Of a stretch of 15,506 nucleotides of DNA, positions 6,349 to 12,880 are shown piece after piece; positions within the stretch are counted from its first letter, which is position 1, and each line of letters opens with the position of its first letter. Position numbers and translations under genes: made by a program. The notes beneath the pieces were generated by a model, which was not told the origin of the DNA, made no database searches, and was given only the letters and a program-made list of their open reading frames with translations. This stretch comes from Burkholderiales bacterium (GTDB lineage: Bacteria > Pseudomonadota > Gammaproteobacteria > Burkholderiales > Burkholderiaceae_C), in the NCBI GenBank assembly GCA_025352345.1, contig JANXTP010000085.1:1-15506 (forward strand). Direction: 5' to 3'.

Positions 6349-7785
6349 CTATTTTTCGCCTTCGGAGACCGGGTCGCTCAGCCCATAGCGGCGCAGCTTG
6401 ACGTACAGGCTTTGCCGCGACAGGCCCAACATCTCGGCAGCCGCCGCTCGGTTGTCGCGAGTCAGCTCGAGCGCGGCTTCAATGCACAGCTGCTCGATCA
6501 GGTCGGTGGTTTCGCCGACGATGTCTTTCATCGGCACCCGCCCGACCAATTCCGACAGCTGACCGACCGAGCGCGGCAGTTCCTTGGCTGCACGAGCATC
6601 GTTGTTCAAACGGCGACTGACATCGCGGATCGTGAAGCCGAGGCAAGACTGCTCGCTGTCAGACACCATCGCCGCCGAGATTTCCACGTCGCTGGGCGTG
6701 CCCTGGTCACTGCGCAGCGTGGTCGGGAAGAGCCGCACCGAGCCGCGCTGCCGCAGCGTCGCGATCAGCACATTCAGCTCAACGCCGGTACGCCCGAGCC
6801 AGCGCCCAAGCGATTCACCACGCACCTGCTTTTCTGACTGCACCTGAACCAGCTGGATGAAGGACTCATTGGCTGAAATGACCACACCATCAAGGTCGGT
6901 AATCACCACGCAGTCGGGCGAGATCTGCATCAGCTTGACCAGCATCGAATGCGCGCCAGGCGCAGACAGCACCGCACCGTCAGACGCCACTTGCGACAGT
7001 CGCAACACCAGCATCGAGCCAGTTTCCTGGCGGAACATCGAACCAGCAACCGACAACTCATCGCCCCCGTCCGCAAGATGCACACGGATATCGTCAGTCT
7101 TGCCGGTCGCGCGCAAGGCGCCCAGCATGCTCTGCACCGCATCGGCACCGCGTTCGTCCAGCCCCAGCGGGAAAGACGAACCGACCAGCTTGCGCGACAC
7201 ATCAGCGAGCAGCGCATGAGCCGCCGGATTGGCTTCGGTAACTTTCTGGGTGACGCTGTCGATGATCAGCACGCCTTCGTTCGAACCCTGGAACAGGTGC
7301 CGGTAGCGAGATTGCGCATCGCGCAATCGCCAGTGCTCGTGCAGCGAGGCTTGCTGTGCATCCACCAGGCTTTGCTGCATGGCGGCCATCGCGCGCAGGT
7401 CGCGCCCATAAACCACCGAGCGGCCTGGCATTTCGGCAGAGGGATCGCTGTCGACCTTGACCGCGCAATACGACAGCGGCAGATCCGCGCCCGAGTCTGA
7501 TGGATGGTTGACCTGCCGCCAGCGCGGCATGGCCTGCGAGTCGGCGTCACGCAGCAGGGCTTCGATCTTCGGCCGACTCTCCTTGGTGACGGTCTGGATC
7601 CAGGGCTGTCCGATCCAGAGGTCGTAACCCAGGTTTTTCAGGCTGTCACTGCCAAACGCCATGTCGCAAATTACGCCATTGGCGTCTACGACCAAGGAGA
7701 CATCGGCCGCAGCGGCAATGAGTTTGCCGACCGAATCGATCGTCAGGTGCCCCAAAGACCGCGAGGGCTGCGCAAACGCGATCAT
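6349..7785 (-). CDS. ppsR: Photosynthesis-gene redox regulator PpsR/CrtJ
   Basis: PAS-domain transcription factor of 478 residues that binds TGT-N12-ACA boxes and controls bch, crt and light-harvesting genes in response to oxygen. An N-terminal PAS domain lies at about 15-130, a linker helix at about 132-160 (AMAAMQQSLVDAQQ...), PAS1 at about 162-265, PAS2 at about 280-390, and a Fis-type helix-turn-helix at the C-terminus (RAAAAEMLGLSRQSLYVKL, 446-464). Cysteines are at 40, 107, 292, 381 and 434. Cys434, just before the recognition helices, appears to correspond to the redox Cys of Rhodobacter PpsR/CrtJ. No Cys lies between 108 and 291, where the other redox Cys of Rhodobacter falls. The start has a GGTGA ribosome site 6 nt upstream. 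It sits 69 nt after ppaA and before crtA, crtD and crtC, so it is transcribed with its own likely targets. Confidence 0.94.
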   Translation of the reverse strand: MIAFAQPSRSLGHLTIDSVGKLIAAAADVSLVVDANGVICDMAFGSDSLKNLGYDLWIGQPWIQTVTKESRPKIEALLRDADSQAMPRWRQVNHPSDSGADLPLSYCAVKVDSDPSAEMPGRSVVYGRDLRAMAAMQQSLVDAQQASLHEHWRLRDAQSRYRHLFQGSNEGVLIIDSVTQKVTEANPAAHALLADVSRKLVGSSFPLGLDERGADAVQSMLGALRATGKTDDIRVHLADGGDELSVAGSMFRQETGSMLVLRLSQVASDGAVLSAPGAHSMLVKLMQISPDCVVITDLDGVVISANESFIQLVQVQSEKQVRGESLGRWLGRTGVELNVLIATLRQRGSVRLFPTTLRSDQGTPSDVEISAAMVSDSEQSCLGFTIRDVSRRLNNDARAAKELPRSVGQLSELVGRVPMKDIVGETTDLIEQLCIEAALELTRDNRAAAAEMLGLSRQSLYVKLRRYGLSDPVSEGEK

Positions 7786-7791
7786 CGCGTC

Positions 7792-7796
7792 TCACC
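7792..7796 (-). promoter_or_regulatory. Ribosome binding site of ppsR
   Basis: GGTGA on the minus strand, 6 nt before the ATG at 7785, pairs with the 16S 3' end and supports this start. Confidence 0.5.
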
Positions 7797-7854
7797 GTGG
7801 GAGGTAAAGCGGGCAAAGCTCATGAGGCGAGGTCTAGAGTAAACCCTGAGCGTA

Positions 7855-8799
7855 TCAGCGACAACGGACTCGATTGGCAATCAAGGCCTCGGCAGCAAGC
7901 GGTGCATGCTTGCCGTCCTTGCTTGTCGCGTCGGCACCGACGATCGCCACAAACTCGGGGTTGAGCGTGAAGATCGGCCCGCCCACCAGAATACCGATTT
8001 CCCGGTTGCGCGACATCTGCCGCACCGAGGCGATGCAAGTGGTCAGCCAGTCGAGTCGGGCGTCGCTGCCCACCGAAAACCCGATCACGTCGAACCACTC
8101 GCGGCGGACCATGTCGATGGCCTCATCACGGTAGGCACCCTGCCCGCCGGCGACTTCCCATCCCGCATGCATGAAGAACTCAGCGACCATCGACAGGCCG
8201 AAGGTGTGCTGCTCCCCGGGCGCCGGCACCAGCAGCGCGCGACGCGCATTCGCTGGAAATTCAACCTCGGTGCCGAACGACGGGCTGAGCTCTTGCAGCA
8301 CATGCTGCAGCCGGCCCAGGGCAATGGTGACATCGGTGAAGTCACACAGATCTTCCGTCCACATGCACCCGAGGTGGTTGGCCGCCGGCGCCAGCAGGTC
8401 CAGGAACAACATTTCGATGGACATGCCCTGTTCGCGCAGCGTCTCGATGCATTTCGAGATCGGCAGGTCTTCGCGCCGCAACACCAGTTGAACAAACGCC
8501 TCGACATCGGCAGCGGTGGGCGGTGGACACAGGCAGGCAGCAGGGAGCATTTCGCTCATGGGCATGGCTCGATGGGCCTCGACGAGCCGTGGAATCACTT
8601 CGGCTTCGAGGGTTTTTACGAGGCGACTCATCCGTTCTTCGGCTGCCGGTCGCTCCAGCCGCGCCTGCAGCCATGTCGGCGAATCGGTATTGAAGGGAAG
8701 CCGGTGGACCTCGGACCAGCAATCGGTGTCGGCCTCTTCAGATGTGGCACCAGCATTCTGCGGGTCGGGCGACAACGCTTGGGGCGTCATTCGGGTCAT
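7855..8799 (-). CDS. ppaA: Cobalamin-binding PpsR partner PpaA/AerR
   Basis: A 314-residue protein of the PpaA/AerR family, which binds B12 through a SCHIC-type domain and modulates PpsR/CrtJ. A helical region at about 95-170 contains GCMWTEDLCDFTDVTIALGRLQ (144-165), typical of helix bundles that precede B12 domains. The B12 domain follows from about 186: ALLVPAPGEQHTFGLSMVAEFF with His198 as the likely cobalt ligand (E-x-H-x-x-G), then WFDVIGFSVGSD (235-246) and ILVGGPIF (270-277). The start at 8799 has a clear AGGAG seven bases upstream. The same frame is open a further 162 codons to 9285, so a longer isoform cannot be excluded. It lies 69 nt upstream of ppsR, the usual partner order. The symbol could equally be aerR. 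Confidence 0.88.
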   Translation of the reverse strand: MTRMTPQALSPDPQNAGATSEEADTDCWSEVHRLPFNTDSPTWLQARLERPAAEERMSRLVKTLEAEVIPRLVEAHRAMPMSEMLPAACLCPPPTAADVEAFVQLVLRREDLPISKCIETLREQGMSIEMLFLDLLAPAANHLGCMWTEDLCDFTDVTIALGRLQHVLQELSPSFGTEVEFPANARRALLVPAPGEQHTFGLSMVAEFFMHAGWEVAGGQGAYRDEAIDMVRREWFDVIGFSVGSDARLDWLTTCIASVRQMSRNREIGILVGGPIFTLNPEFVAIVGADATSKDGKHAPLAAEALIANRVRCR

Positions 8800-8806
8800 T
8801 GCAACT

Positions 8807-8811
8807 CTCCT
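8807..8811 (-). promoter_or_regulatory. Ribosome binding site of ppaA
   Basis: AGGAG on the minus strand, seven bases before the ATG at 8799. It decides the choice of start against the longer in-frame opening. Confidence 0.65.
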
Positions 8812-9096
8812 GGCAGAACGGGCTCTCTGATTGCGATGCACGTTCGTCGATGGCGGAGACCGCTGCGCTGAGATTTTACCAAGCTGTACGCGGCGGTCTG
8901 GGGGATGACCCGCCAGAAAAGCCATTGAGAACGCAGGCTCCCCGGAATTCCTGACCAAAAGAGCATGCAACACCTCGGGCTGACTGTCCACCCTGCAAGC
9001 ACCAATGGCTGCGCCACCAAATCTGTTGGCGGCGACCAGCGACTGAATCGCGGCCTCGAACAGCGTGTGAGGCCACCCCGCCTCCGGCATGGCCTG

Positions 9097-9117
9097 GCTC
9101 GGCAACGCCTGCCGAGC
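9097..9117. repeat. Small inverted repeat in the ppaA leader
   Basis: GCTCGGCA (9097-9104) and TGCCGAGC (9110-9117) are perfect reverse complements around ACGCC. With no T-tract it is more likely an RNA hairpin in a ppaA leader, or chance, than a terminator. Confidence 0.35.
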
Positions 9118-9287
9118 GCTGGAGTCCGCAGGAGCCGGCACCAAAGCTGAGGTTTCGCCACGCATTTGCATCGCTGACGCCCAGGTTGAAGACCAGAATG
9201 AAGCGCCTACGGCCCAAGGGCTGTCGCGCTGGCGGAGGCATCGAAGACAGGCGCATCGTCGCGACCGCAATTCGACATCTTGCACCG

Positions 9288-9316
9288 ATGATCGACGCCG
9301 CCCCGAAAACTGTCAA
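9288..9316 (-). promoter_or_regulatory. Candidate ppaA-ppsR operon promoter
   Basis: On the minus strand a perfect TTGACA (9316-9311) is followed after exactly 17 nt by GATCAT (9293-9288), four of six to TATAAT. It would give a leader of about 480 nt before the ppaA ATG at 8799. Its -35 lies within the left PpsR-like box. Pattern match only. Confidence 0.35.
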
Positions 9317-9328
9317 GATAGATTTACG
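9311..9328. promoter_or_regulatory. Imperfect PpsR box, left
   Basis: TGTCAAGATAGATTTACG matches TGT-N12-ACA at five of the six fixed positions (the last A is G). It shares its final two bases with the next box and overlaps the -35 of the ppaA-side promoter. Confidence 0.5.
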
Positions 9329-9344
9329 TCAATCTGGATTGACA
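9327..9344. promoter_or_regulatory. Imperfect PpsR box, right
   Basis: CGTCAATCTGGATTGACA matches TGT-N12-ACA at five of six fixed positions (the first T is C). It contains the perfect dyad GTCAATC-TG-GATTGAC, the same half-site as in the bchG-crtI region, and overlaps the bchF -35. Confidence 0.55.
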
Positions 9345-9367
9345 TTTGCAAAGTCGCCGTCTAAATT
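9339..9367 (+). promoter_or_regulatory. Candidate bchF operon promoter
   Basis: TTGACA (9339-9344), a 17-bp spacer, then TAAATT (9362-9367), four of six to the -10 consensus. The right PpsR-like box covers the -35. It should drive bchF-bchN-bchB-bchH, with a leader of about 50 nt. Confidence 0.5.
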
Positions 9368-9410
9368 TGATTCCATCGAGTCGGAGTCGTCCGAGGAAGT
9401 GATGTTTGAA

Positions 9411-9416
9411 AGAGGG
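9411..9416 (+). promoter_or_regulatory. Ribosome binding site of bchF
   Basis: AGAGGG lies 6 nt before the ATG at 9423. An alternative in-frame ATG at 9402 has GAGGAA close upstream and would add seven residues. Confidence 0.5.
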
Positions 9417-9422
9417 TCCCCG

Positions 9423-9920
9423 ATGAAAGCGAGGCAGCCGCTGTACACCGCCGAAGAACGGGTTCGTCGCGATTCGACGCTGTGGACGCTGGTCCAGGGG
9501 ATCCTGGCACCGGTGCAATTCCTGGTGTTCCTCGCGAGTCTGTTCTTGGTGCTGCGCTACCTGGCGACCGGTGACGGTTGGGCGCTGGCGACGGGGTCAG
9601 TGGTTCTGAAGACGATGACCCTCTACGCCATCATGCTTACCGGCTGCATCTGGGAAAAAGTTGTTTTTGGCCGTTATCTGTTCGCCCCGGCGTTCTACTG
9701 GGAAGACGTGTTCAGCATGCTGGTGCTGGCCTTGCACACCGCCTACCTGATCGCGCTGTTTACCAACGGCCTGACCGCGCCACAGCTGATGTACTTGGCC
9801 CTGGCCGCCTATGCCACCTACGCGATCAACGCGACGCAATTCATCTTGAAGCTGCGCGCCGCCCGCCTCGACATGGCACGACGCGACGCGATGGCCCGCA
9901 CGCCGGAGCTGGCCCTGTGA
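9423..9920 (+). CDS. bchF: 3-vinyl bacteriochlorophyllide hydratase BchF
   Basis: Hydrates the C-3 vinyl group of (bacterio)chlorophyllide to 3-hydroxyethyl, a step that leads to the acetyl group of bacteriochlorophyll a. The 165-residue protein is the usual length and very hydrophobic, with membrane segments at about 23-47, 58-76, 97-117 and 120-137. Family signatures are PLYTAEERVRRDSTLWTLVQ (6-25), CIWEKVVFGRYLFAPAFYWED (75-95) and HTAYLIALFTNG (105-116). Start at 9423 is chosen for its AGAGGG site and because homology begins about residue 6. The frame is open upstream into non-coding DNA. Its TGA stop overlaps the bchN GTG start (GTGA), so bchN translation is likely coupled. It is the first gene of the bchFNBH operon, divergent from ppaA-ppsR. 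Confidence 0.93.
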   Translation: MKARQPLYTAEERVRRDSTLWTLVQGILAPVQFLVFLASLFLVLRYLATGDGWALATGSVVLKTMTLYAIMLTGCIWEKVVFGRYLFAPAFYWEDVFSMLVLALHTAYLIALFTNGLTAPQLMYLALAAYATYAINATQFILKLRAARLDMARRDAMARTPELAL

Positions 9921-11218
9921 GCCCCGTGATCCCGATCCGCGCGGCGCTGGCATCAGGCTGCGGCGACGCGCCGGTGCTAAAGGAGCGTGGCCAGCGCGAG
10001 GTGTTCTGCGGCCTGACCGGCATCATCTGGTTGCACCGCAAGATTCAGGATGCTTTCTTCCTCGTCGTCGGCTCACGCACCTGTGCGCACCTGATCCAGT
10101 CGGCAGCGGGCGTGATGATCTTCGCCGAGCCACGCTTCGCGACTGCGATCATCGACGAGCGCGATCTCGCAGGCCTCGCTGACTGCAACGACGAACTCGA
10201 CCGCGTGGTCACCCGGCTGCTCGAGCGTCGCCCCGAGATCAAGCTGCTGTTCCTCGTCGGCTCTTGCCCGTCCGAGGTCATCAAGCTCGACCTGTCGCGC
10301 GCGGCATCGCGCCTGTCCGGTCGTGTCGCACCCGGCGTGCGGGTGCTGAACTACTCCGGCAGCGGTATCGAGACCACCTTCACACAGGGCGAAGATGCCT
10401 GCCTGGCCTCGTTGGTGCCGAGCCTGCCAGCGTTATCGGCCGATGCGCCGACCTCGCTGCTGGTCGTGGGCGCTTTGGCCGATGTGGTCGAAGACCAGTT
10501 CTCCCGCTTGTTCGCCAGCCTCGGCCTCGGCAGCGCCGAGGCGCCGGTGCGCTTCTTTCCGCCGCGGCATGCAAGCGACCTGCCCGCGGTTGGCCCGAAC
10601 ACCCGATTCCTGCTGGCCCAGCCCTTCTTGGCCGACACCGCACGGGCGCTGGAATCCATCGGCGCACAGCGCTTGCCAGCGCCGTTCCCCCTCGGTGTCG
10701 AAGGCACGACGCAATGGCTGCAAGCAGCGGCCACGGCGTTCGGCATCGATGCCGCCACCTTCGATCGCGTTACCGCGCCGGGCCGCGATCGCGCCACCTC
10801 TGCGCTGGCGCGCCACAAGGTGCAGCTGGCCGGCAAGCGCGTGTTCTTCTTCCCCGACTCGCAGCTCGAAATCCCGATCGCCCGCTTCCTGGCGCGCGAA
10901 CTGGACATGCAGCTCGTCGAAGTCGGCACCCCGTACATGCACCGGCAGCACCTGGCCGAAGAACTCGATCTGCTGCCCGCGGGCACCTTCCTGTCAGAAG
11001 GCCAGCACGTTGACAATCAGCTCGACCGCTGCCGTGCCACACAGCCCGATATCGTGGTCTGCGGCCTGGGGCTCGCGAACCCGCTCGAAGCCGAAGGCAT
11101 GACGACCAAATGGGCGATCGAACTCGTCTTCACGCCGATCCACGGCTACGAACAGGCCGCCGATCTGGCCGAGCTGTTCGCGCGGCCGCTGGTGCGCCGC
11201 ATGAAGCTGGTCGCCTGA
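9917..11218 (+). CDS. bchN: Dark-operative protochlorophyllide reductase subunit N, BchN
   Basis: One of the two subunits of the NB catalytic component that, with the reductase BchL (not in this window), reduces ring D of protochlorophyllide without light. It is a nitrogenase NifD-like protein of 433 residues. Three [4Fe-4S] ligands are visible at Cys31, Cys56 and Cys117. Their spacing (25 and 61 residues) is the same as for Cys26, Cys51 and Cys112 of the Rhodobacter capsulatus protein. BchB supplies the fourth ligand. Other family features are VFCGLTGIIWLHRKIQDAFF (29-48), LVGSCPSEVIKLDL (113-126) and NYSGSGIETTFTQGED (about 142-157). The GTG start at 9917 overlaps the bchF stop. No ATG lies before Cys31. 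The complex is oxygen-sensitive, which fits placement under PpsR control. Confidence 0.94.
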   Translation: MSPVIPIRAALASGCGDAPVLKERGQREVFCGLTGIIWLHRKIQDAFFLVVGSRTCAHLIQSAAGVMIFAEPRFATAIIDERDLAGLADCNDELDRVVTRLLERRPEIKLLFLVGSCPSEVIKLDLSRAASRLSGRVAPGVRVLNYSGSGIETTFTQGEDACLASLVPSLPALSADAPTSLLVVGALADVVEDQFSRLFASLGLGSAEAPVRFFPPRHASDLPAVGPNTRFLLAQPFLADTARALESIGAQRLPAPFPLGVEGTTQWLQAAATAFGIDAATFDRVTAPGRDRATSALARHKVQLAGKRVFFFPDSQLEIPIARFLARELDMQLVEVGTPYMHRQHLAEELDLLPAGTFLSEGQHVDNQLDRCRATQPDIVVCGLGLANPLEAEGMTTKWAIELVFTPIHGYEQAADLAELFARPLVRRMKLVA

Positions 11219-11248
11219 CCACTCAATCCTCGCCAAAGACACCAGACC

Positions 11249-12880
11249 ATGCAGTTGACGCTCTGGACCTACGAAGGCCCGCCACATGTCGGTGCGATGC
11301 GCATCGCCACCGCGCTGAAAGACGTGCACTATGTGCTGCACGCACCTCAGGGCGACACCTACGCCGACCTGCTGTTCACGATGATCGAACGGCTGCCCAA
11401 GCGCCCGCCGGTTACTTACACCACCTTCCAGGCGCGCGACCTGGGTGGCGACACCGCGGAATTGTTCAAGACCGCGGCGCGCGACGCCTACGAGCGCTTC
11501 AAGCCGAAGGCGATGATGGTGGGCGCCTCATGCACCGCCGAGTTGATCCAGGACGATCCGGGCGGCCTGTGCAAGGCGCTGAACCTGCCGATCCCGGTCG
11601 TGGCGCTGGAGTTGCCTTCGTACCAGCGCAAGGAAAACTGGGGCGCATCGGAAACTTTTTACCAGATGGTGCGGGCGCTGGCCGGCCCCAATGCGCCCGC
11701 TCCCGGCACGACCAAGCCCGGTCGAGCCGCGGGCGCACGGCCGCGCTGCAACATCCTCGGCCCGGCCGCACTGGGCTTCCGGCACCGCGATGACTTGCGA
11801 GAGATCACCGGCCTGCTGACCAAACTGGGCATCGACATCAACGTCGTGGCCCCGCTGGGCGCCACCGCAGACGACCTGTCGCGCCTGGGCGATGCCGAAT
11901 TCAACGTGGTGCTGTACCCCGAGATCGCGTCGCTGACCGCCTCGTGGCTGACCCGCGCCTTCGGCCAGCCAGCCACCAAGACGATCCCGATCGGTGCCGG
12001 CGCGACGCGCGACTTCATCAAGGAAGTCGCTCAGCTCGCCGACATCGACCCGAGCGCCGTGTTGGCCGACGCCGATTCGCGCTCACCGTGGTACGCGAAA
12101 TCGGTCGATTCGACCTACCTGACCAACAAGCGCGTGTTCGTGTTCGGTGATGCGACGCATGCGGTCGCCGCCGCCCGCGTGGCCAGCCAGGAACTGGGCT
12201 TTCAGGTCGTGGGCATCGGCACCTACAGCCGCGAGTTCGCTCGCGAAGTGCGTGAGGCTGCCAAGCTCTACGGCGTCGAGGCTTTGATCTGCGACGACTA
12301 CCTGGAAATCGAAGCCAAGGTCGCCGAGCTGCAGCCCGAGCTGGTGCTGGGCACGCAGATGGAGCGCCACATCGCCAAGCGCCTGGGCATTCCTTGCGCG
12401 GTGATTTCCGCGCCGGTGCATGTGCAGGACTTCCCGGCGCGCTACTCGCCGCAGATGGGCTTCGAAGGCGCCAACGTGCTCTTTGACACCTGGGTGCACC
12501 CGTTGATGATGGGCCTGGAAGAGCACCTGATCGGCATGTTCCGCGGTGATGCCGAATTCCATGAAGACGCCGCGCCGTCGCATCTGGGCGGACACGGCGG
12601 TGGATTGAAAAACAAGCCAGAAGCAGCCGAGCAGGCAGCGCCAATCGAAGCACCCGTCGCCATGGCAGCGGTTGCGGTGTCGGCGCACGAGCCCTTGGAA
12701 GCAGCCCCTGCAGTGGGCCCGGCGCCATGGGCACCAGACGCAGAAAAGGAACTCCGAAAGATCCCCTTCTTCGTGCGAGGCAAGGCACGCCGCAATACAG
12801 AGCAGTACGCGCAGGACCATCGCGTGCCGGTGATCACCGTCGAGACCCTCTATGACGCCAAAGCCCATTTCAGTCGTTGA
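11249..12880 (+). CDS. bchB: Dark-operative protochlorophyllide reductase subunit B, BchB
   Basis: NifK-like partner of BchN in protochlorophyllide reductase, 543 residues. Asp36 (HAPQGDTYAD), the unusual Asp ligand of the shared [4Fe-4S] cluster, and Cys95 (VGASCTAEL) are present. Asp274 (VLADADSRSPWY), the proton donor to the substrate in this family, is also present, and all three are at the standard numbers. The C-terminal domain IPFFVRGKARRNTEQ to the end (about 498-543) is the small helical domain typical of BchB/ChlB. It is joined to the core by a linker of about 45 residues rich in Ala, Pro and Glu (about 450-495). The ATG at 11249 lies 30 nt after bchN, with no strong ribosome site. 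The last 29 nt overlap the bchH start. Confidence 0.94.
   Translation: MQLTLWTYEGPPHVGAMRIATALKDVHYVLHAPQGDTYADLLFTMIERLPKRPPVTYTTFQARDLGGDTAELFKTAARDAYERFKPKAMMVGASCTAELIQDDPGGLCKALNLPIPVVALELPSYQRKENWGASETFYQMVRALAGPNAPAPGTTKPGRAAGARPRCNILGPAALGFRHRDDLREITGLLTKLGIDINVVAPLGATADDLSRLGDAEFNVVLYPEIASLTASWLTRAFGQPATKTIPIGAGATRDFIKEVAQLADIDPSAVLADADSRSPWYAKSVDSTYLTNKRVFVFGDATHAVAAARVASQELGFQVVGIGTYSREFAREVREAAKLYGVEALICDDYLEIEAKVAELQPELVLGTQMERHIAKRLGIPCAVISAPVHVQDFPARYSPQMGFEGANVLFDTWVHPLMMGLEEHLIGMFRGDAEFHEDAAPSHLGGHGGGLKNKPEAAEQAAPIEAPVAMAAVAVSAHEPLEAAPAVGPAPWAPDAEKELRKIPFFVRGKARRNTEQYAQDHRVPVITVETLYDAKAHFSR

Larger units (their letters stand above)
8800..9422. other. Divergent intergenic region ppaA-bchF (about 620 bp)
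   Basis: The 9288-9422 end holds two candidate promoters, two imperfect PpsR boxes and the bchF ribosome site. The part 8812-9287 holds no gene I recognise. On the minus strand it is open in the ppaA frame and includes a protein-like stretch (LFEAAIQSLVAANRFGG and following, at about 9065-9015). Codon third positions there are GC-rich at first and then mixed, so a decayed or variable N-terminal extension is possible. The other frames are Arg/Ser-rich and look like noise. One hairpin is at 9097-9117. Confidence 0.5.

Noticed and set aside
9186..9422. Upstream extension of bchF by about 79 residues
   Set aside because: The stretch covers the promoter and PpsR boxes and is not hydrophobic like BchF. 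The family starts near the chosen Met.
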